DNA of 43,252 bases, taken from JASFHF01 sp050123375 (GTDB taxonomy: Bacteria > Pseudomonadota > Gammaproteobacteria > UBA12402). Location: NCBI GenBank assembly GCA_050123375.1, contig JASFHF010000015.1, positions 1 to 43,252 of the forward strand. The letters are read 5' to 3'. The position numbers were made by a program, and so were the translations under genes. The stretch's first letter is position 1. Every line of letters begins with the position of its first letter. Positions 8,350 through 17,456 of the stretch are shown piece by piece. The notes beneath the pieces are model-generated. The model made no database searches and was not told where the DNA came from. It saw only the letters and a program-made list of their open reading frames with translations.

Positions 8350-11300
8350 ATGTTTAAGGAATTGACCGACGAGATCACTGATGCCAATATTAATCAATAT
8401 ATTAATCGAGTAAAAAATCATATAAAGCAATATGATCTTTTGTTAACAAAAGATCAACTGAAACAACTTAAAGAAATAATTGAAAAAATCGATAATTATT
8501 TCAAATTAAAAAAAAATAATCAGAAAATGAGTGATGAATGGCAACAAATAAAAAAGGGCATAAAGGAGACAGTTTTAAAAAATTATCCCAGAATAATTAA
8601 TTTTAAACAGATAAAGAATTTAGATGATTTAATCACTAATAATAATCCAGTCATTATATACTTGTTAAAAACAGATGATGATTTTGTAACACAATTCCAA
8701 AATAAATTAAATACACAAAATCAAAAAAAGCGAAATAAATTAAATTTAAATGATTATCTAATTATGTTTTTGGAGAAATTAAAATCTATTAAAGAAGTAA
8801 AAGATGAATTAGATATAAATTTATTAAAAATAATTAATAACAAGGGAAAAATAATTATCATGATTGGAAATAATCACATAAGTTTTTCATGCTTTATTGG
8901 TAGAAATAACATTGATAAAAATAATATAAAAATGTGGGAAATTTTTTGTAGCCATACTGCAAGATGTAAAAATTTAATAGCCAAAGACTATGACAAAATA
9001 ATAAAGTATGTTGAATCCAAAAAACATTTCACGATATTGCCGGAAAAACTAAATCAAAAACAAATAAAAATGTGGCAAAGAAGTGGGACAATATATATTG
9101 ATAAACCGGAAACATTTAAAAAAAAGAAACTTAAAGGCGTGGCACCCAAAGAAATTCTTCTTACACCTTATCCTGATATCGTACAAAAATATAAAACCAT
9201 TGTATTGAAATATATGCATTTATATCTTAAGGAATTTTACAATTTTTTCGAGGATAAAAGTTTTTTCTTGCAATTAAAAACTCATAAAAAAGAAGTCAAG
9301 TTGGATTCACAAGATCTGACTATTAACCATATTAAGGTCGAAGTAATAAATGAAACAACTCAGAGAGAGCAAAAGAAAAAAATAATGGAGATAATGCAGG
9401 GAAAACAGCAGGTTTTTTTGCAAGAAATACGAATTGAGTTACAAAAAATTACTGATTTTCTTCAATTAAATAAACTCTATAACAAACTCAAACAAAACTC
9501 CCAATATAAAAATAAGACATCGCAACAATGTTGCGATTCTTTAGTCCGAGACAAAATAAAAAAAATCTGGGCATCAATGAATAGTACCTCATGGCGTGCG
9601 CAAACAACTAACAAAAATTTGGATTTGATAATTTCAGATCAGCAGCCTGATACTGTTCCGGAAGACTTTAAAAATTCTAAAGAAGAAAATAACATTAATA
9701 ATTTACAAAATTATACGAATTTATTTAAATTATTCAATTTGCGTTTAATTGCAACAAAAGAGTTGAAAAATAAAAAGCAATCCATGCAGTTAATAATAAA
9801 GTTGTTGAAATTTTTAGATAAAAAAACTTTTGATGATGACATATACCAAGATTATTTATCCCGGCGTAAAGTTTTTGAGCGAAAATTTATAATATATTTG
9901 GTGTTAATGAAAAATCACAAATCGCTTAAAGAGTATTTAAATGGATCTGAGGAAATACCGGTTAAACTTAATCTGACTAGCCAGGAAATTTTCAAAGTAA
10001 TACGTAAAGTTATAAAACTTGATAAAATCTTTAGTAATTTTTTCGAAAGTTTGCATGTCTCCTTGGATGTTATTCAGAAAATTGAGGACCTAAATGAACA
10101 AAAATACATCAAGGCAGTATTGCAAGGCTGGGGTGAATTTGAAAAATATAAGCAAGATTATATAAATCGATATGTAGCAAGAATTTTAAAATCAACGCTT
10201 GACATAAATAATAAAAAAAACCTAAAAATAAAATTTAACAACTTACTATATATAATTAATAATACTGAAAAAAGTTTAAATTGGTGTAAAAATTTCAAAC
10301 CGTATTACAATAAGAAAATAACGACTTCAGATGATTTAGAATCCATCGCCAAATTAATAAATGCTTACTTAAAATCAGGACGTTTTTCGACATTGAATGA
10401 CTGGGAACAACTATTTAAATGGCTGGAACAAAAAACTTTTAAGTTGAAAAAACAACAAATAATCACAGGTGCTAAAAAGTCGATAGTTGATCTTTATTCT
10501 TTTGGATTTGTGTGGTTTTTATCCCAAAATAAAGAGAATTTGGCATTAAAGCTATTGGATGAAAACAAAAACATACTGCAATTGCCTGGTGTTTTATCCG
10601 CGACTCTTGAAACAATAATCAGGAAATCAAAAAAACACATTTTTTCAGAAAAAGTTTGGAAAAAAATTATAAAGTTGTGCAACAATAAAAAGCTAAGAAA
10701 ACTTATATTGCTTATTAAACAACAAAATGAAGAACAATTGTATTCAATGTTAACATACAGTAATTTGATAAAAAAAGGAAGTCAGGCTATCATTATTAAT
10801 GTTATAACTATTTTAAGGATTACCGTTAAAGATTATGTTTTACCCGGAGAAATAGTTATGATAATGAAACACTTCTTACCAGTTGTAATATTTATTTGCA
10901 ATAGAAATAAAAATGATAAGATTGCCGATAATATTACAGAAATCATATCATTTTTAAAGTTGAATGGGTTTATAATTAACGGTACAACTGTCCAATTAAC
11001 CGAACGTGATTTCTCTCTATATTACTGGATGTGCTTTTATAATGCTAAAAAAAATAAAAATTTGCAGAAATTCAAAAAATTTCAACCTTTAATTAAGAAA
11101 ACAGATAAAGATTGTTTCTTAAGGCTTAAAGATTTTGAACATAATTTTAAAATGGAAAAGCTATTTAAATATTATTCTAATGCTAATTTTTCGGATATTT
11201 GGGAAAAAGTAATTAAATGTAGGGTGCGGCTTGATCTGGTAAAACATTATGTTGATGAGAAAAATTTTTCAAAAGCCATGTTAGCTTATCATGCTTATTG

Positions 11301-12663
11301 TCGTCATTGCGAATGGGAAATGCGCAAAATAACTAATCAGAAACCATTTCATCAGATTGACGAAGAGCAACTTAAATTATTTGCGGATTTAAATTCATTG
11401 TGTAATCAATCTAATGAAATTTTAAAACAAAATATTTCATCTGAAACATTTTTTAAGTTAATTGAGATGAGCATAAAATTTAAAAAATTATATTTTATTC
11501 CATTTGATAAAAACAAAGATAATTTTGCAAAACGTTTTTCAAAATATCAAAAAGAAAAATTTCAAAGTCCAAGAAATCTAAATTTGAAGCAAAAGTTGTA
11601 CAAAATAACCGCGGGTATTGTTAATGATATCTTGAATAAAAAAATGCCTATAAAATATAATGAGCTAGTATCTATGATCGCAAAGACTGTTATAAAATGT
11701 ATAAATTTGCTTTGTAAGAATATAGATAATTATCAGTTTGCAGCATGCATATGGAAATATAAAGATTATGAAAAAATAAGAAATATAATCAAAAGAAATA
11801 AATCACTTTTACAATCATTTGATTCTGCAATAGTAAAACTAGTTGAACTTTGCTTTAGGAAATCGTCTAAGTTAAATTATGATCAAAAAGACAAATTAAT
11901 AACCAATAAATTTTGGATGGACGCAATAGAAAAGCATAAAAAATTCATTAAAGATGACGGCTATCCATACGCTTTTATGTTTGTAACTTATATTGCTTGG
12001 AATGCTAAAAAAATAGGAGAGAAGTTCGAGCTAGAAAATTTTAAAAGAATATATGATGATCTTGATAAAGTTTGTATCATTTTAACAGGCCTATGTTCTT
12101 ACTCTTTAGGAACGTACAAATATAAGAACTCTGTTTTTTGCAAAAATCTTCCAACATTTAAAGTCTGTAACAAAATACTTGAGCAAATTGATAAAGCTAT
12201 TAAAAATCTTAAGAAAGAACAGAAAGACGAGGAAGACATCCTTTGGGGAAAACCGTTAAAATTGAAACCCAAAACATCCTACTTTTGGAAGGATTTTGCT
12301 AAAAATATTGTTCATGCTCTTAGCCCAAAGAAAAAACCAACCAATCCGAAAATTATGGCTATAAAAAAGTTAATCAGTGAATTCCAAGAACTAAAACGAG
12401 AATTTATCGAGGAAAATACTGGTATTATGTATAAATTAACTGAACGCTGTAAAAATATTCAGAAACTAAAGAATAACCTGCTAAAAGAACAAATGAAAAA
12501 ATTAAAAAATACAAACAAAAAAATCAAAAATCATAGTCCAAGAAAAACTCAAAATTATTCATATTTAGATTCAGCGATTAAATTTTATAACAAAGCTAAA
12601 GGAAAATACGCAAAAGAAGAAGAAACGGTTACTCAGCGTCATCAATGTATTTCCTTTTTATAA
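8350..12663 (+). CDS. Giant Lys/Asn-rich orphan protein, candidate Dot/Icm effector
   Basis: A 1437-residue protein. ATG 8350 is chosen because GGAG at 8337-8340 is well spaced; the frame is open five codons earlier. I recognise no catalytic domain. It is hydrophilic, mainly alpha-helical by composition and very rich in Lys, Asn and Ile, with no signal peptide or clear membrane segment. Weak tandem helical patterns in the middle (for example NKENLALKLLDEN and DEKNFSKAMLAYHAYC) suggest an alpha-solenoid. Residues about 1350-1415 look coiled-coil (repeated ELKREF/KLKNNLLKEQMKKLK types). The last 30 residues contain KEEET near -17 and a hydrophobic ISFL end, resembling E-block type Dot/Icm translocation signals. 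It is more AT-rich than its neighbours, and a PmrA-like box lies upstream. Together these suggest a translocated effector (inference). Its function is unknown. Confidence 0.75.
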   Translation: MFKELTDEITDANINQYINRVKNHIKQYDLLLTKDQLKQLKEIIEKIDNYFKLKKNNQKMSDEWQQIKKGIKETVLKNYPRIINFKQIKNLDDLITNNNPVIIYLLKTDDDFVTQFQNKLNTQNQKKRNKLNLNDYLIMFLEKLKSIKEVKDELDINLLKIINNKGKIIIMIGNNHISFSCFIGRNNIDKNNIKMWEIFCSHTARCKNLIAKDYDKIIKYVESKKHFTILPEKLNQKQIKMWQRSGTIYIDKPETFKKKKLKGVAPKEILLTPYPDIVQKYKTIVLKYMHLYLKEFYNFFEDKSFFLQLKTHKKEVKLDSQDLTINHIKVEVINETTQREQKKKIMEIMQGKQQVFLQEIRIELQKITDFLQLNKLYNKLKQNSQYKNKTSQQCCDSLVRDKIKKIWASMNSTSWRAQTTNKNLDLIISDQQPDTVPEDFKNSKEENNINNLQNYTNLFKLFNLRLIATKELKNKKQSMQLIIKLLKFLDKKTFDDDIYQDYLSRRKVFERKFIIYLVLMKNHKSLKEYLNGSEEIPVKLNLTSQEIFKVIRKVIKLDKIFSNFFESLHVSLDVIQKIEDLNEQKYIKAVLQGWGEFEKYKQDYINRYVARILKSTLDINNKKNLKIKFNNLLYIINNTEKSLNWCKNFKPYYNKKITTSDDLESIAKLINAYLKSGRFSTLNDWEQLFKWLEQKTFKLKKQQIITGAKKSIVDLYSFGFVWFLSQNKENLALKLLDENKNILQLPGVLSATLETIIRKSKKHIFSEKVWKKIIKLCNNKKLRKLILLIKQQNEEQLYSMLTYSNLIKKGSQAIIINVITILRITVKDYVLPGEIVMIMKHFLPVVIFICNRNKNDKIADNITEIISFLKLNGFIINGTTVQLTERDFSLYYWMCFYNAKKNKNLQKFKKFQPLIKKTDKDCFLRLKDFEHNFKMEKLFKYYSNANFSDIWEKVIKCRVRLDLVKHYVDEKNFSKAMLAYHAYCRHCEWEMRKITNQKPFHQIDEEQLKLFADLNSLCNQSNEILKQNISSETFFKLIEMSIKFKKLYFIPFDKNKDNFAKRFSKYQKEKFQSPRNLNLKQKLYKITAGIVNDILNKKMPIKYNELVSMIAKTVIKCINLLCKNIDNYQFAACIWKYKDYEKIRNIIKRNKSLLQSFDSAIVKLVELCFRKSSKLNYDQKDKLITNKFWMDAIEKHKKFIKDDGYPYAFMFVTYIAWNAKKIGEKFELENFKRIYDDLDKVCIILTGLCSYSLGTYKYKNSVFCKNLPTFKVCNKILEQIDKAIKNLKKEQKDEEDILWGKPLKLKPKTSYFWKDFAKNIVHALSPKKKPTNPKIMAIKKLISEFQELKREFIEENTGIMYKLTERCKNIQKLKNNLLKEQMKKLKNTNKKIKNHSPRKTQNYSYLDSAIKFYNKAKGKYAKEEETVTQRHQCISFL

Positions 12664-12677
12664 AATAGCTAATTTCA

Positions 12678-13337
12678 TTAATCTCCTGATGAACCATGTC
12701 GTGCAACTAAGCAAGACACCAAAATTGCTAAGTAGAAAATGCCAGTGATGCTTTCAATAACCACTAATGTTTTTGCGTGCGGGCTGACAATTGCCACGTC
12801 ACCATAGCCAACTGTGGTTAAAGTGGTAAAACTAAAATAGAAAAAATCAAATTCTGTGGGAGGTAAGCGCGCTCCGGAGGTTAGCATGTAAAATGAATTT
12901 GGGTCTAAAATATTTGTAATATTGTAGAATAAGGCAAAAGTTATAGCGATCAATAAATAAACACAGATCGCGCCAAAAAACATGTCAATAATGATGGCTT
13001 TGCTTTTTAAGATATCTTTGCTAAAACTTACTATCAAAATTATGCAAAAAATTGCTAAAAATGATTTTGATAAAAATTCGCTGAAAATATCACCGATTAC
13101 CAAGTCTGTCAGGCTTAATATAAAAGTGAGCATCGCTAAAATAGTCATAAAGGTCAGTATTGACAAGGATTCTCTGATGGCTAGGATGGCAGTAGTTAAA
13201 ACAAATAACAACAGTAATAAAGAAACCCATTGAAAAAAAACATGTTGCTGCAGTAAAGCAGATGCAACTAGTGATAGCACTAAAGAAATTAGCAGCCAAA
13301 AAAACCTTCCGTGATGAGGAAGTCTGTATTTAATCAT
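12678..13337 (-). CDS. Potassium channel family protein (TVGYGD filter)
   Basis: 219 residues with about six hydrophobic segments. The first four form a compact membrane block without an obvious Arg-rich voltage-sensor helix. A two-TM pore module follows: a TM near residue 120-140, the pore helix FDFFYFSFTTLT, the selectivity filter TVGYGD at 175-180 and a last TM ending in LVARHGSSGD. The exact filter makes K+ selectivity likely. No cytosolic RCK or nucleotide-binding domain is present. The gene lies 14 bp from the end of the convergent giant gene and 26 bp downstream of coaBC on the same strand, so the two may be cotranscribed. The start ATG has no clear Shine-Dalgarno. Confidence 0.87.
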   Translation of the reverse strand: MIKYRLPHHGRFFWLLISLVLSLVASALLQQHVFFQWVSLLLLLFVLTTAILAIRESLSILTFMTILAMLTFILSLTDLVIGDIFSEFLSKSFLAIFCIILIVSFSKDILKSKAIIIDMFFGAICVYLLIAITFALFYNITNILDPNSFYMLTSGARLPPTEFDFFYFSFTTLTTVGYGDVAIVSPHAKTLVVIESITGIFYLAILVSCLVARHGSSGD

Positions 13338-13363
13338 AATGTATATATTATGACATAATTTAA

Positions 13364-14536
13364 CTAGTCAATCAAATGAGTTAAAATTTGTTTTGCCGCA
13401 TCGGTTTTACTTTGTAAAGGTAATTTTATGATTTTGCCATTTTTTTTGCAAATGGTGACGGCAATTTTATCAGCATTGAATCCGATGTTATTTCCAACTT
13501 GATTGGCAATAATTACATCAGGTTTTTTATCACGCAATTTTTTACGGGTATTTTCAATAACGTTTTCCGTTTCAGCAGCAAACCCGATGGTGAATGGCGG
13601 ATTGGGCATGTTGGTTACAGTTGCTAAAATATCTGGAGTGGCTTCTAAGTTGATATTCAGAGTTTGCTGGCTTTTTTTGATTTTGTTTTTTTGCGGATTG
13701 GCTGGACGATAATCGCTAACAGCCGCAACAGAAATAAAAATATCTACATTATTGATGTTTTGCATAACTGCATCATGCATTTCTTGAGCAGTAGTAATGT
13801 TAATGCGTTTTACAGATTTGGGTGTAGGTAAATTTGTGGGTCCGGCAATTAAAGTTACTTCTGTGCCTAGATTAATTGCGGCTTTTGCTAAAGCAAACCC
13901 CATCTTGCCCGAGCTATGGTTGCCAATGAATCGTACGGGATCAATTGGTTCATAAGTTGGTCCAGCCGTGATTAGTATTTTTTTGTTCATCTTTTTTGTG
14001 GGAAATAACAGGTTAAACTTTTGCATTATTGCTTGTGGTTCGATCATTCGGCCGACGCCAACTTCGCCGCATGCTTGTGTTCCTGTTTCTGGTCCGAAAA
14101 TTTCTATGTTATGTTGATTTAGGTGGCCGATATTTTTCTGAGTAATTTTATTTTTCCACATTTCAACATTCATCGCAGGTGCAACGATAATTTTAGCGCG
14201 AGTAGCAACGCATATAGTTGTTAATAGATCATTGGCAAATCCATGCGCTAAATGTGCGATAAAATTTGCGCTTGCGGGAGCAACAAGAATGACGTCAGCC
14301 CAGCGCGCCAATTCAATATGTTCTAAGTTAAGATCGTCGGCAAACATATCGGTTCGCACCGGATTGCCAGATAAAGTTAGCATGGTAGTTGCAGTAATGA
14401 ATTGATGTGAGTTTTTAGTCATAACAACACGCACATTTGCGCCAACTTTACGTAAACGGCTAACGAGTTCTGCGCTTTTGTATGCTGCAATACTGCCGGT
14501 TATTCCTAGTAAGATATTTTTTTTGGTAAGTTCCAT
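13364..14536 (-). CDS. coaBC: CoaBC: phosphopantothenoylcysteine decarboxylase/synthetase
   Basis: 390 residues containing both steps that make 4'-phosphopantetheine from 4'-phosphopantothenate and cysteine in CoA synthesis. The N-terminal flavoprotein half (CoaC) starts KKNILLGITGSIAAYKSAEL and carries APASANFIAHLAHG, the PAMNVEMW motif with the active-site Asn, and ACGEVGVGRM with the catalytic Cys lid. The C-terminal half (CoaB) starts near residue 183 with ILITAGPTYEPIDPVRFIGN, then SSGKMGFALA, AAVSDYRP and the KIKK motif that binds the acyl-cytidylate, ending in GFAAET and NQVG. Length matches the family. The region upstream of its start holds the nested palindromes. Confidence 0.96.
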   Translation of the reverse strand: MELTKKNILLGITGSIAAYKSAELVSRLRKVGANVRVVMTKNSHQFITATTMLTLSGNPVRTDMFADDLNLEHIELARWADVILVAPASANFIAHLAHGFANDLLTTICVATRAKIIVAPAMNVEMWKNKITQKNIGHLNQHNIEIFGPETGTQACGEVGVGRMIEPQAIMQKFNLLFPTKKMNKKILITAGPTYEPIDPVRFIGNHSSGKMGFALAKAAINLGTEVTLIAGPTNLPTPKSVKRINITTAQEMHDAVMQNINNVDIFISVAAVSDYRPANPQKNKIKKSQQTLNINLEATPDILATVTNMPNPPFTIGFAAETENVIENTRKKLRDKKPDVIIANQVGNNIGFNADKIAVTICKKNGKIIKLPLQSKTDAAKQILTHLID

Positions 14537-14564
14537 AATTTTTCCTTTTGATAAATCATAGTTA

Positions 14565-14722
14565 GACGGGACGCGAGCTTTACATGGTTACGGGGAATTA
14601 GTTAGTTTATTTAAGGGTCGGAGCTTTACATGATTACAAAGCAACAAGCAGGGCATTGTAATTATGTAAAGCTCACGACCCGACTACTTCATGTTTTGTA
14701 ACCATATAAAGCTCCGTCCCTC
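14565..14722. repeat. Palindromic repeat family B, outer element interrupted by a second copy
   Basis: The outer arms GACGGGACGCGAGCTTTACA (continuing to 14590) and 14697-14722, ending GCTCCGTCCCTC, are imperfect complements. Between them sits a complete second palindrome at 14615-14681. The right end supplies the stop codon (TCA on this strand, 14721-14723) of the leftward MFS gene. The element lies between that stop and the coaBC start region. Confidence 0.8.
14615..14681. repeat. Palindromic repeat family B, inner nested copy
   Basis: A 67 bp palindrome: the left arm begins GGGTCGGAGCTTTACATGAT and the right arm ends GTAAAGCTCACGACCC, with a short loop around AAGCAACAAGCAGGGC. It lies entirely in the loop of the outer copy, as expected if one element inserted into another. 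Confidence 0.8.
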
Positions 14723-15929
14723 AAAGTATTTTTAATAAAACTCCAATTCCTAACAATAATAAACTTAATGGTGCAACGATAATTGGCAGATTAATGTTAA
14801 CAGCAGCTAACAGGCCGCCAAGAATTCCAGTTGATGACCATACAATAGTTACAATAATATAACTTATTCCCATTACTTTGCCCTGGTCGTGTTCGGATGC
14901 GGTATCTGAATAGAAAGTTGTAATTAAGCTGTAAATAATTACGTCTCCAATCGCAATAGGGGCTGCAGCAAACCAAGTTAAAGTTTGGCTAAATAAATTT
15001 GCTGGCAAGTGATTTGCTAAATTAGCTAATAAAAACCCAAAAAATTCTGCGGTAATTGCTAAATATAAAATATGTTTTTCTGTAAGTAATTTATCTAGTA
15101 TTTTTAAGCCAATCGATGAGGCAAGCGCCAGCCACGCGGCTATTAAAGCTACGAATATTCCAATAGTTTGCGGCGCATAATGAAAATGTATTTTTAATAC
15201 TGGTGGGATAAATTGATAATAGATGCGCCAACTGATTTGTGTTAGTAATAACAGCAAAGAAATTTTTAAAATTTTTGGTTTTTTTAATAATTGCAGAACA
15301 TCGCTAAAACTTACTTTTCTTGTAGCGGGTTTGGTTAATGTTTCTTTAAAACCAAATATGATAAATAGCAAAGTTAATAAACCAAAGCCAGCAGCAATTA
15401 AAAAAGGCAATGCAAAATTTAGTTGTTGGAAAAAAAATCGTTTTGCAAAATATCCGCCGATTATCGGTCCTAAAAAAGCCCCGATAGAGATATAAAATTG
15501 CAAATATCCCATATTGATAATTTTATTTTTTCCATCGCTAATATCGCCAATTACGGCTAGAGCTGTTGGTTGAATGCGTGCGCAAATACCGTTGATTATG
15601 CGGCCAATCACCACTAGAGCGATAGTTCCGTAAATAATTCCAAGAGTGGCAAATATCGAAAAAGACAAAATACTTAATGAACCAAACAACAAGATTTTTT
15701 TGCGTCCGTAATAATCAGAGAGCCAAGTTAAAATTGGTACGGTAAATATTGCGATAATAAAAGGTAATGAATTTAATAATCCATACCAATAACTGCGAAC
15801 TGCATGAGTTGCGGTTAATGCAAATAATGAAGATTGTTTATCAAAACATAAGAAAGTTAAAATTGGGAAGCCAATGTTCATCCCAATTTCGTCGAGAAAT
15901 ATAATCCAAAAAATAGGTGCCCGTCTCAT
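14721..15929 (-). CDS. MFS transporter, TetA-like drug/metabolite exporter
   Basis: 402 residues with about 12 hydrophobic segments. After TM2 it has WLSDYYGRKKIL, the MFS motif A (G-x-x-x-D-x-x-GRKK type) of drug:H+ antiporters, and LAVIGDISDGKNK and GPIIGGYFAKRF resemble the central motifs of the TetA/MdtG-like group. The substrate cannot be told. The frame opens at TTG 15935, but ATG 15929 with GAGGG upstream is the better start (MRRAPIFWIIFLDEIG). The stop codon is provided by a family B palindrome. It is divergent from the MacA-like gene. Confidence 0.85.
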   Translation of the reverse strand: MRRAPIFWIIFLDEIGMNIGFPILTFLCFDKQSSLFALTATHAVRSYWYGLLNSLPFIIAIFTVPILTWLSDYYGRKKILLFGSLSILSFSIFATLGIIYGTIALVVIGRIINGICARIQPTALAVIGDISDGKNKIINMGYLQFYISIGAFLGPIIGGYFAKRFFFQQLNFALPFLIAAGFGLLTLLFIIFGFKETLTKPATRKVSFSDVLQLLKKPKILKISLLLLLTQISWRIYYQFIPPVLKIHFHYAPQTIGIFVALIAAWLALASSIGLKILDKLLTEKHILYLAITAEFFGFLLANLANHLPANLFSQTLTWFAAAPIAIGDVIIYSLITTFYSDTASEHDQGKVMGISYIIVTIVWSSTGILGGLLAAVNINLPIIVAPLSLLLLGIGVLLKIL

Positions 15930-16106
15930 GATCAAGCCCTCATATGTATTATTATGTAATAGTCATCGCTCTTCGAGTCAATGCAAAAAGCATGATAATT
16001 GGTCAAATTGCAAGTGTCAAGTTTTGAATTTCACAAGGTTTTTACTGGCTAGAAACAACATATTATGAGATTATATAAGCTATATATCGTAGCTTGAGGA
16101 TATTTT
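15930..16106. promoter_or_regulatory. Divergent intergenic region between MFS and MacA-like genes
   Basis: A 177 bp AT-rich gap that must hold promoters for both directions. TTGAGGA at 16094-16100 provides the Shine-Dalgarno for the MacA-like start at 16107. The TATATA-rich stretch near 16072-16086 could be a -10 region for the rightward genes. No repeat family member is seen here. Confidence 0.35.
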
Positions 16107-17276
16107 ATGAAAAAATGGTTGGTTATTATTGCTGTTGTTATTTTGCTGGTTGTGATTGGTGTATTTTGGCATTCCCGCAACAAAACTGGCGCACAAAAAT
16201 TAATTGTCACGGTTAAAAAAGGGACAATTGTTGAAAAGGCACAAGCAGTAGGATATATCAAACCGCTTAATTCGATTACGGTAAAATCACAAATTGGCGG
16301 TATTGTAGCAAAGATTTTTCGTTACGAAGGGGAATATGTTAAGACTGGAGAAAAATTGTTGGAAATTACGCCAACACCTTCGCCGGTTGAGTATGCCACC
16401 GCTTATGAGTCGGTGCAAGAAGCTAAAGCAGTTGAGAAATCTTCATTACATGATTTAGAACGTTACCAAAAAGCATTGAAAGGCGGATTGATTTCTAAAA
16501 GTTATGGTGAATATATAACTGCGAAAAAATCTTATGATACTGCGAGATCACAACGAATTCTTGCTGAGCAAAAGCTAGCTTTGCTTAAACAAGGTGGGAC
16601 TACCGTTGCAGGAGAAAAACTTGCAAATATTATTGTTAGTCCAATTGAAGGTTATATTTTAAATCGTGATATTGATGTTGGTGATCCGGTGATTTCATTG
16701 AGTTCAGCCCAGTCATCAACAGCGTTATTTACAATTGCAAGCATGCAAAATATGATGTTTCGTGGTGAAGTTGATGAGATGGATGCAGCAAAAGTGCATG
16801 TTGGTATGCCGGCAGTAGTTATAGTTGGTTCAATTCCGAATGTAAAAATTAATGGAATATTGACTAGAATCTCTTTGCAATCTGAACAACAGGATATTGC
16901 GCAAGGCGGCACTTCAGCAAATGCTAATTCTCCTTTTAGTGTGGGATTTCAGGTTGAAGTTACTAAATTGCAAGTGCCTAAAGGGATAATATTGCGTTCT
17001 GGTTATTCAGCTACTGCAGATATTAAAATTAAAACCGCTAAGAATGTATTAGTTTTGCCTGAAAGGGTGATTCATTTTAAGAAAGGACAAGCATATGTGT
17101 TAATGTCGGTGGAAGGTCAGCAAAAACCAAAACAACAACCAGTAAAGATTGGTTTAAGTGATGGTATGCGGGTAGAAATTCAGCAAGGATTGAAATTTGG
17201 CGACGAAGTTTTAGATATTCCAAAAACTACCAGCGTAGCTGAGAAACAGATTAAGCATAAGCATCGAAAACATTAA
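16107..17276 (+). CDS. MacA-like periplasmic adaptor (HlyD/RND membrane fusion family)
   Basis: 389 residues. There is an N-terminal membrane anchor (residues 3-20: KWLVIIAVVILLVVIGVF), then the barrel-sandwich hybrid opening VKKGTIVEKAQAVGYIKP with SQIGGIVAKIFRYEGEYVKTGEKLLEI. An alpha-helical hairpin covers about residues 95-170 (SVQEAKAVEKSSLHDLERY). The return lipoyl half is IVSPIEGYILNRDIDVGDPV, followed by beta-barrel and membrane-proximal domains up to VLDIPKT. Adaptors of this kind link an inner-membrane ABC permease to a TolC-like channel. The basic C-terminus ends IKHKHRKH. It is the first gene of a four-gene export set and has a good Shine-Dalgarno. No outer-membrane channel gene is nearby. 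Confidence 0.9.
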   Translation: MKKWLVIIAVVILLVVIGVFWHSRNKTGAQKLIVTVKKGTIVEKAQAVGYIKPLNSITVKSQIGGIVAKIFRYEGEYVKTGEKLLEITPTPSPVEYATAYESVQEAKAVEKSSLHDLERYQKALKGGLISKSYGEYITAKKSYDTARSQRILAEQKLALLKQGGTTVAGEKLANIIVSPIEGYILNRDIDVGDPVISLSSAQSSTALFTIASMQNMMFRGEVDEMDAAKVHVGMPAVVIVGSIPNVKINGILTRISLQSEQQDIAQGGTSANANSPFSVGFQVEVTKLQVPKGIILRSGYSATADIKIKTAKNVLVLPERVIHFKKGQAYVLMSVEGQQKPKQQPVKIGLSDGMRVEIQQGLKFGDEVLDIPKTTSVAEKQIKHKHRKH

Positions 17277-17317
17277 GGTGTTTAACACCATGTATATTTT
17301 ATAAAATATAATTAGTG

Positions 17318-17397
17318 CTAGTTTAAATAGGAACTCGCGATTTTACAACCAGCTTGTTTTTGTAAAATCATGAGTTCCGTTTAAAACAAGCATTAGC
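17318..17397. repeat. Palindromic repeat family C between adaptor and permease genes
   Basis: GGAACTCGCGATTTTACAA (from about 17331) and TTGTAAAATCATGAGTTCC (ending about 17380) are complementary except for two positions. They are flanked by weaker complementary GTGCTAGTTTAAA / TTTAAAACAAGCATTAGCA. It sits inside the presumed operon, downstream of a short GGTGTT/AACACC palindrome at 17278-17290. It can fold as an RNA hairpin and might tune expression between adaptor and permease. Confidence 0.6.
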
Positions 17398-17456
17398 ATT
17401 TTTTACAAATTCCGTAACTTGAAGTAGAGTGATTATATTTGGTGGTGAAATTACTT

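Noticed and set aside
12640..12663. CaaX prenylation motif at the end of the giant protein
   Set aside because: The protein ends CISFL, so the cysteine is at -5 rather than -4; it does not fit CaaX.
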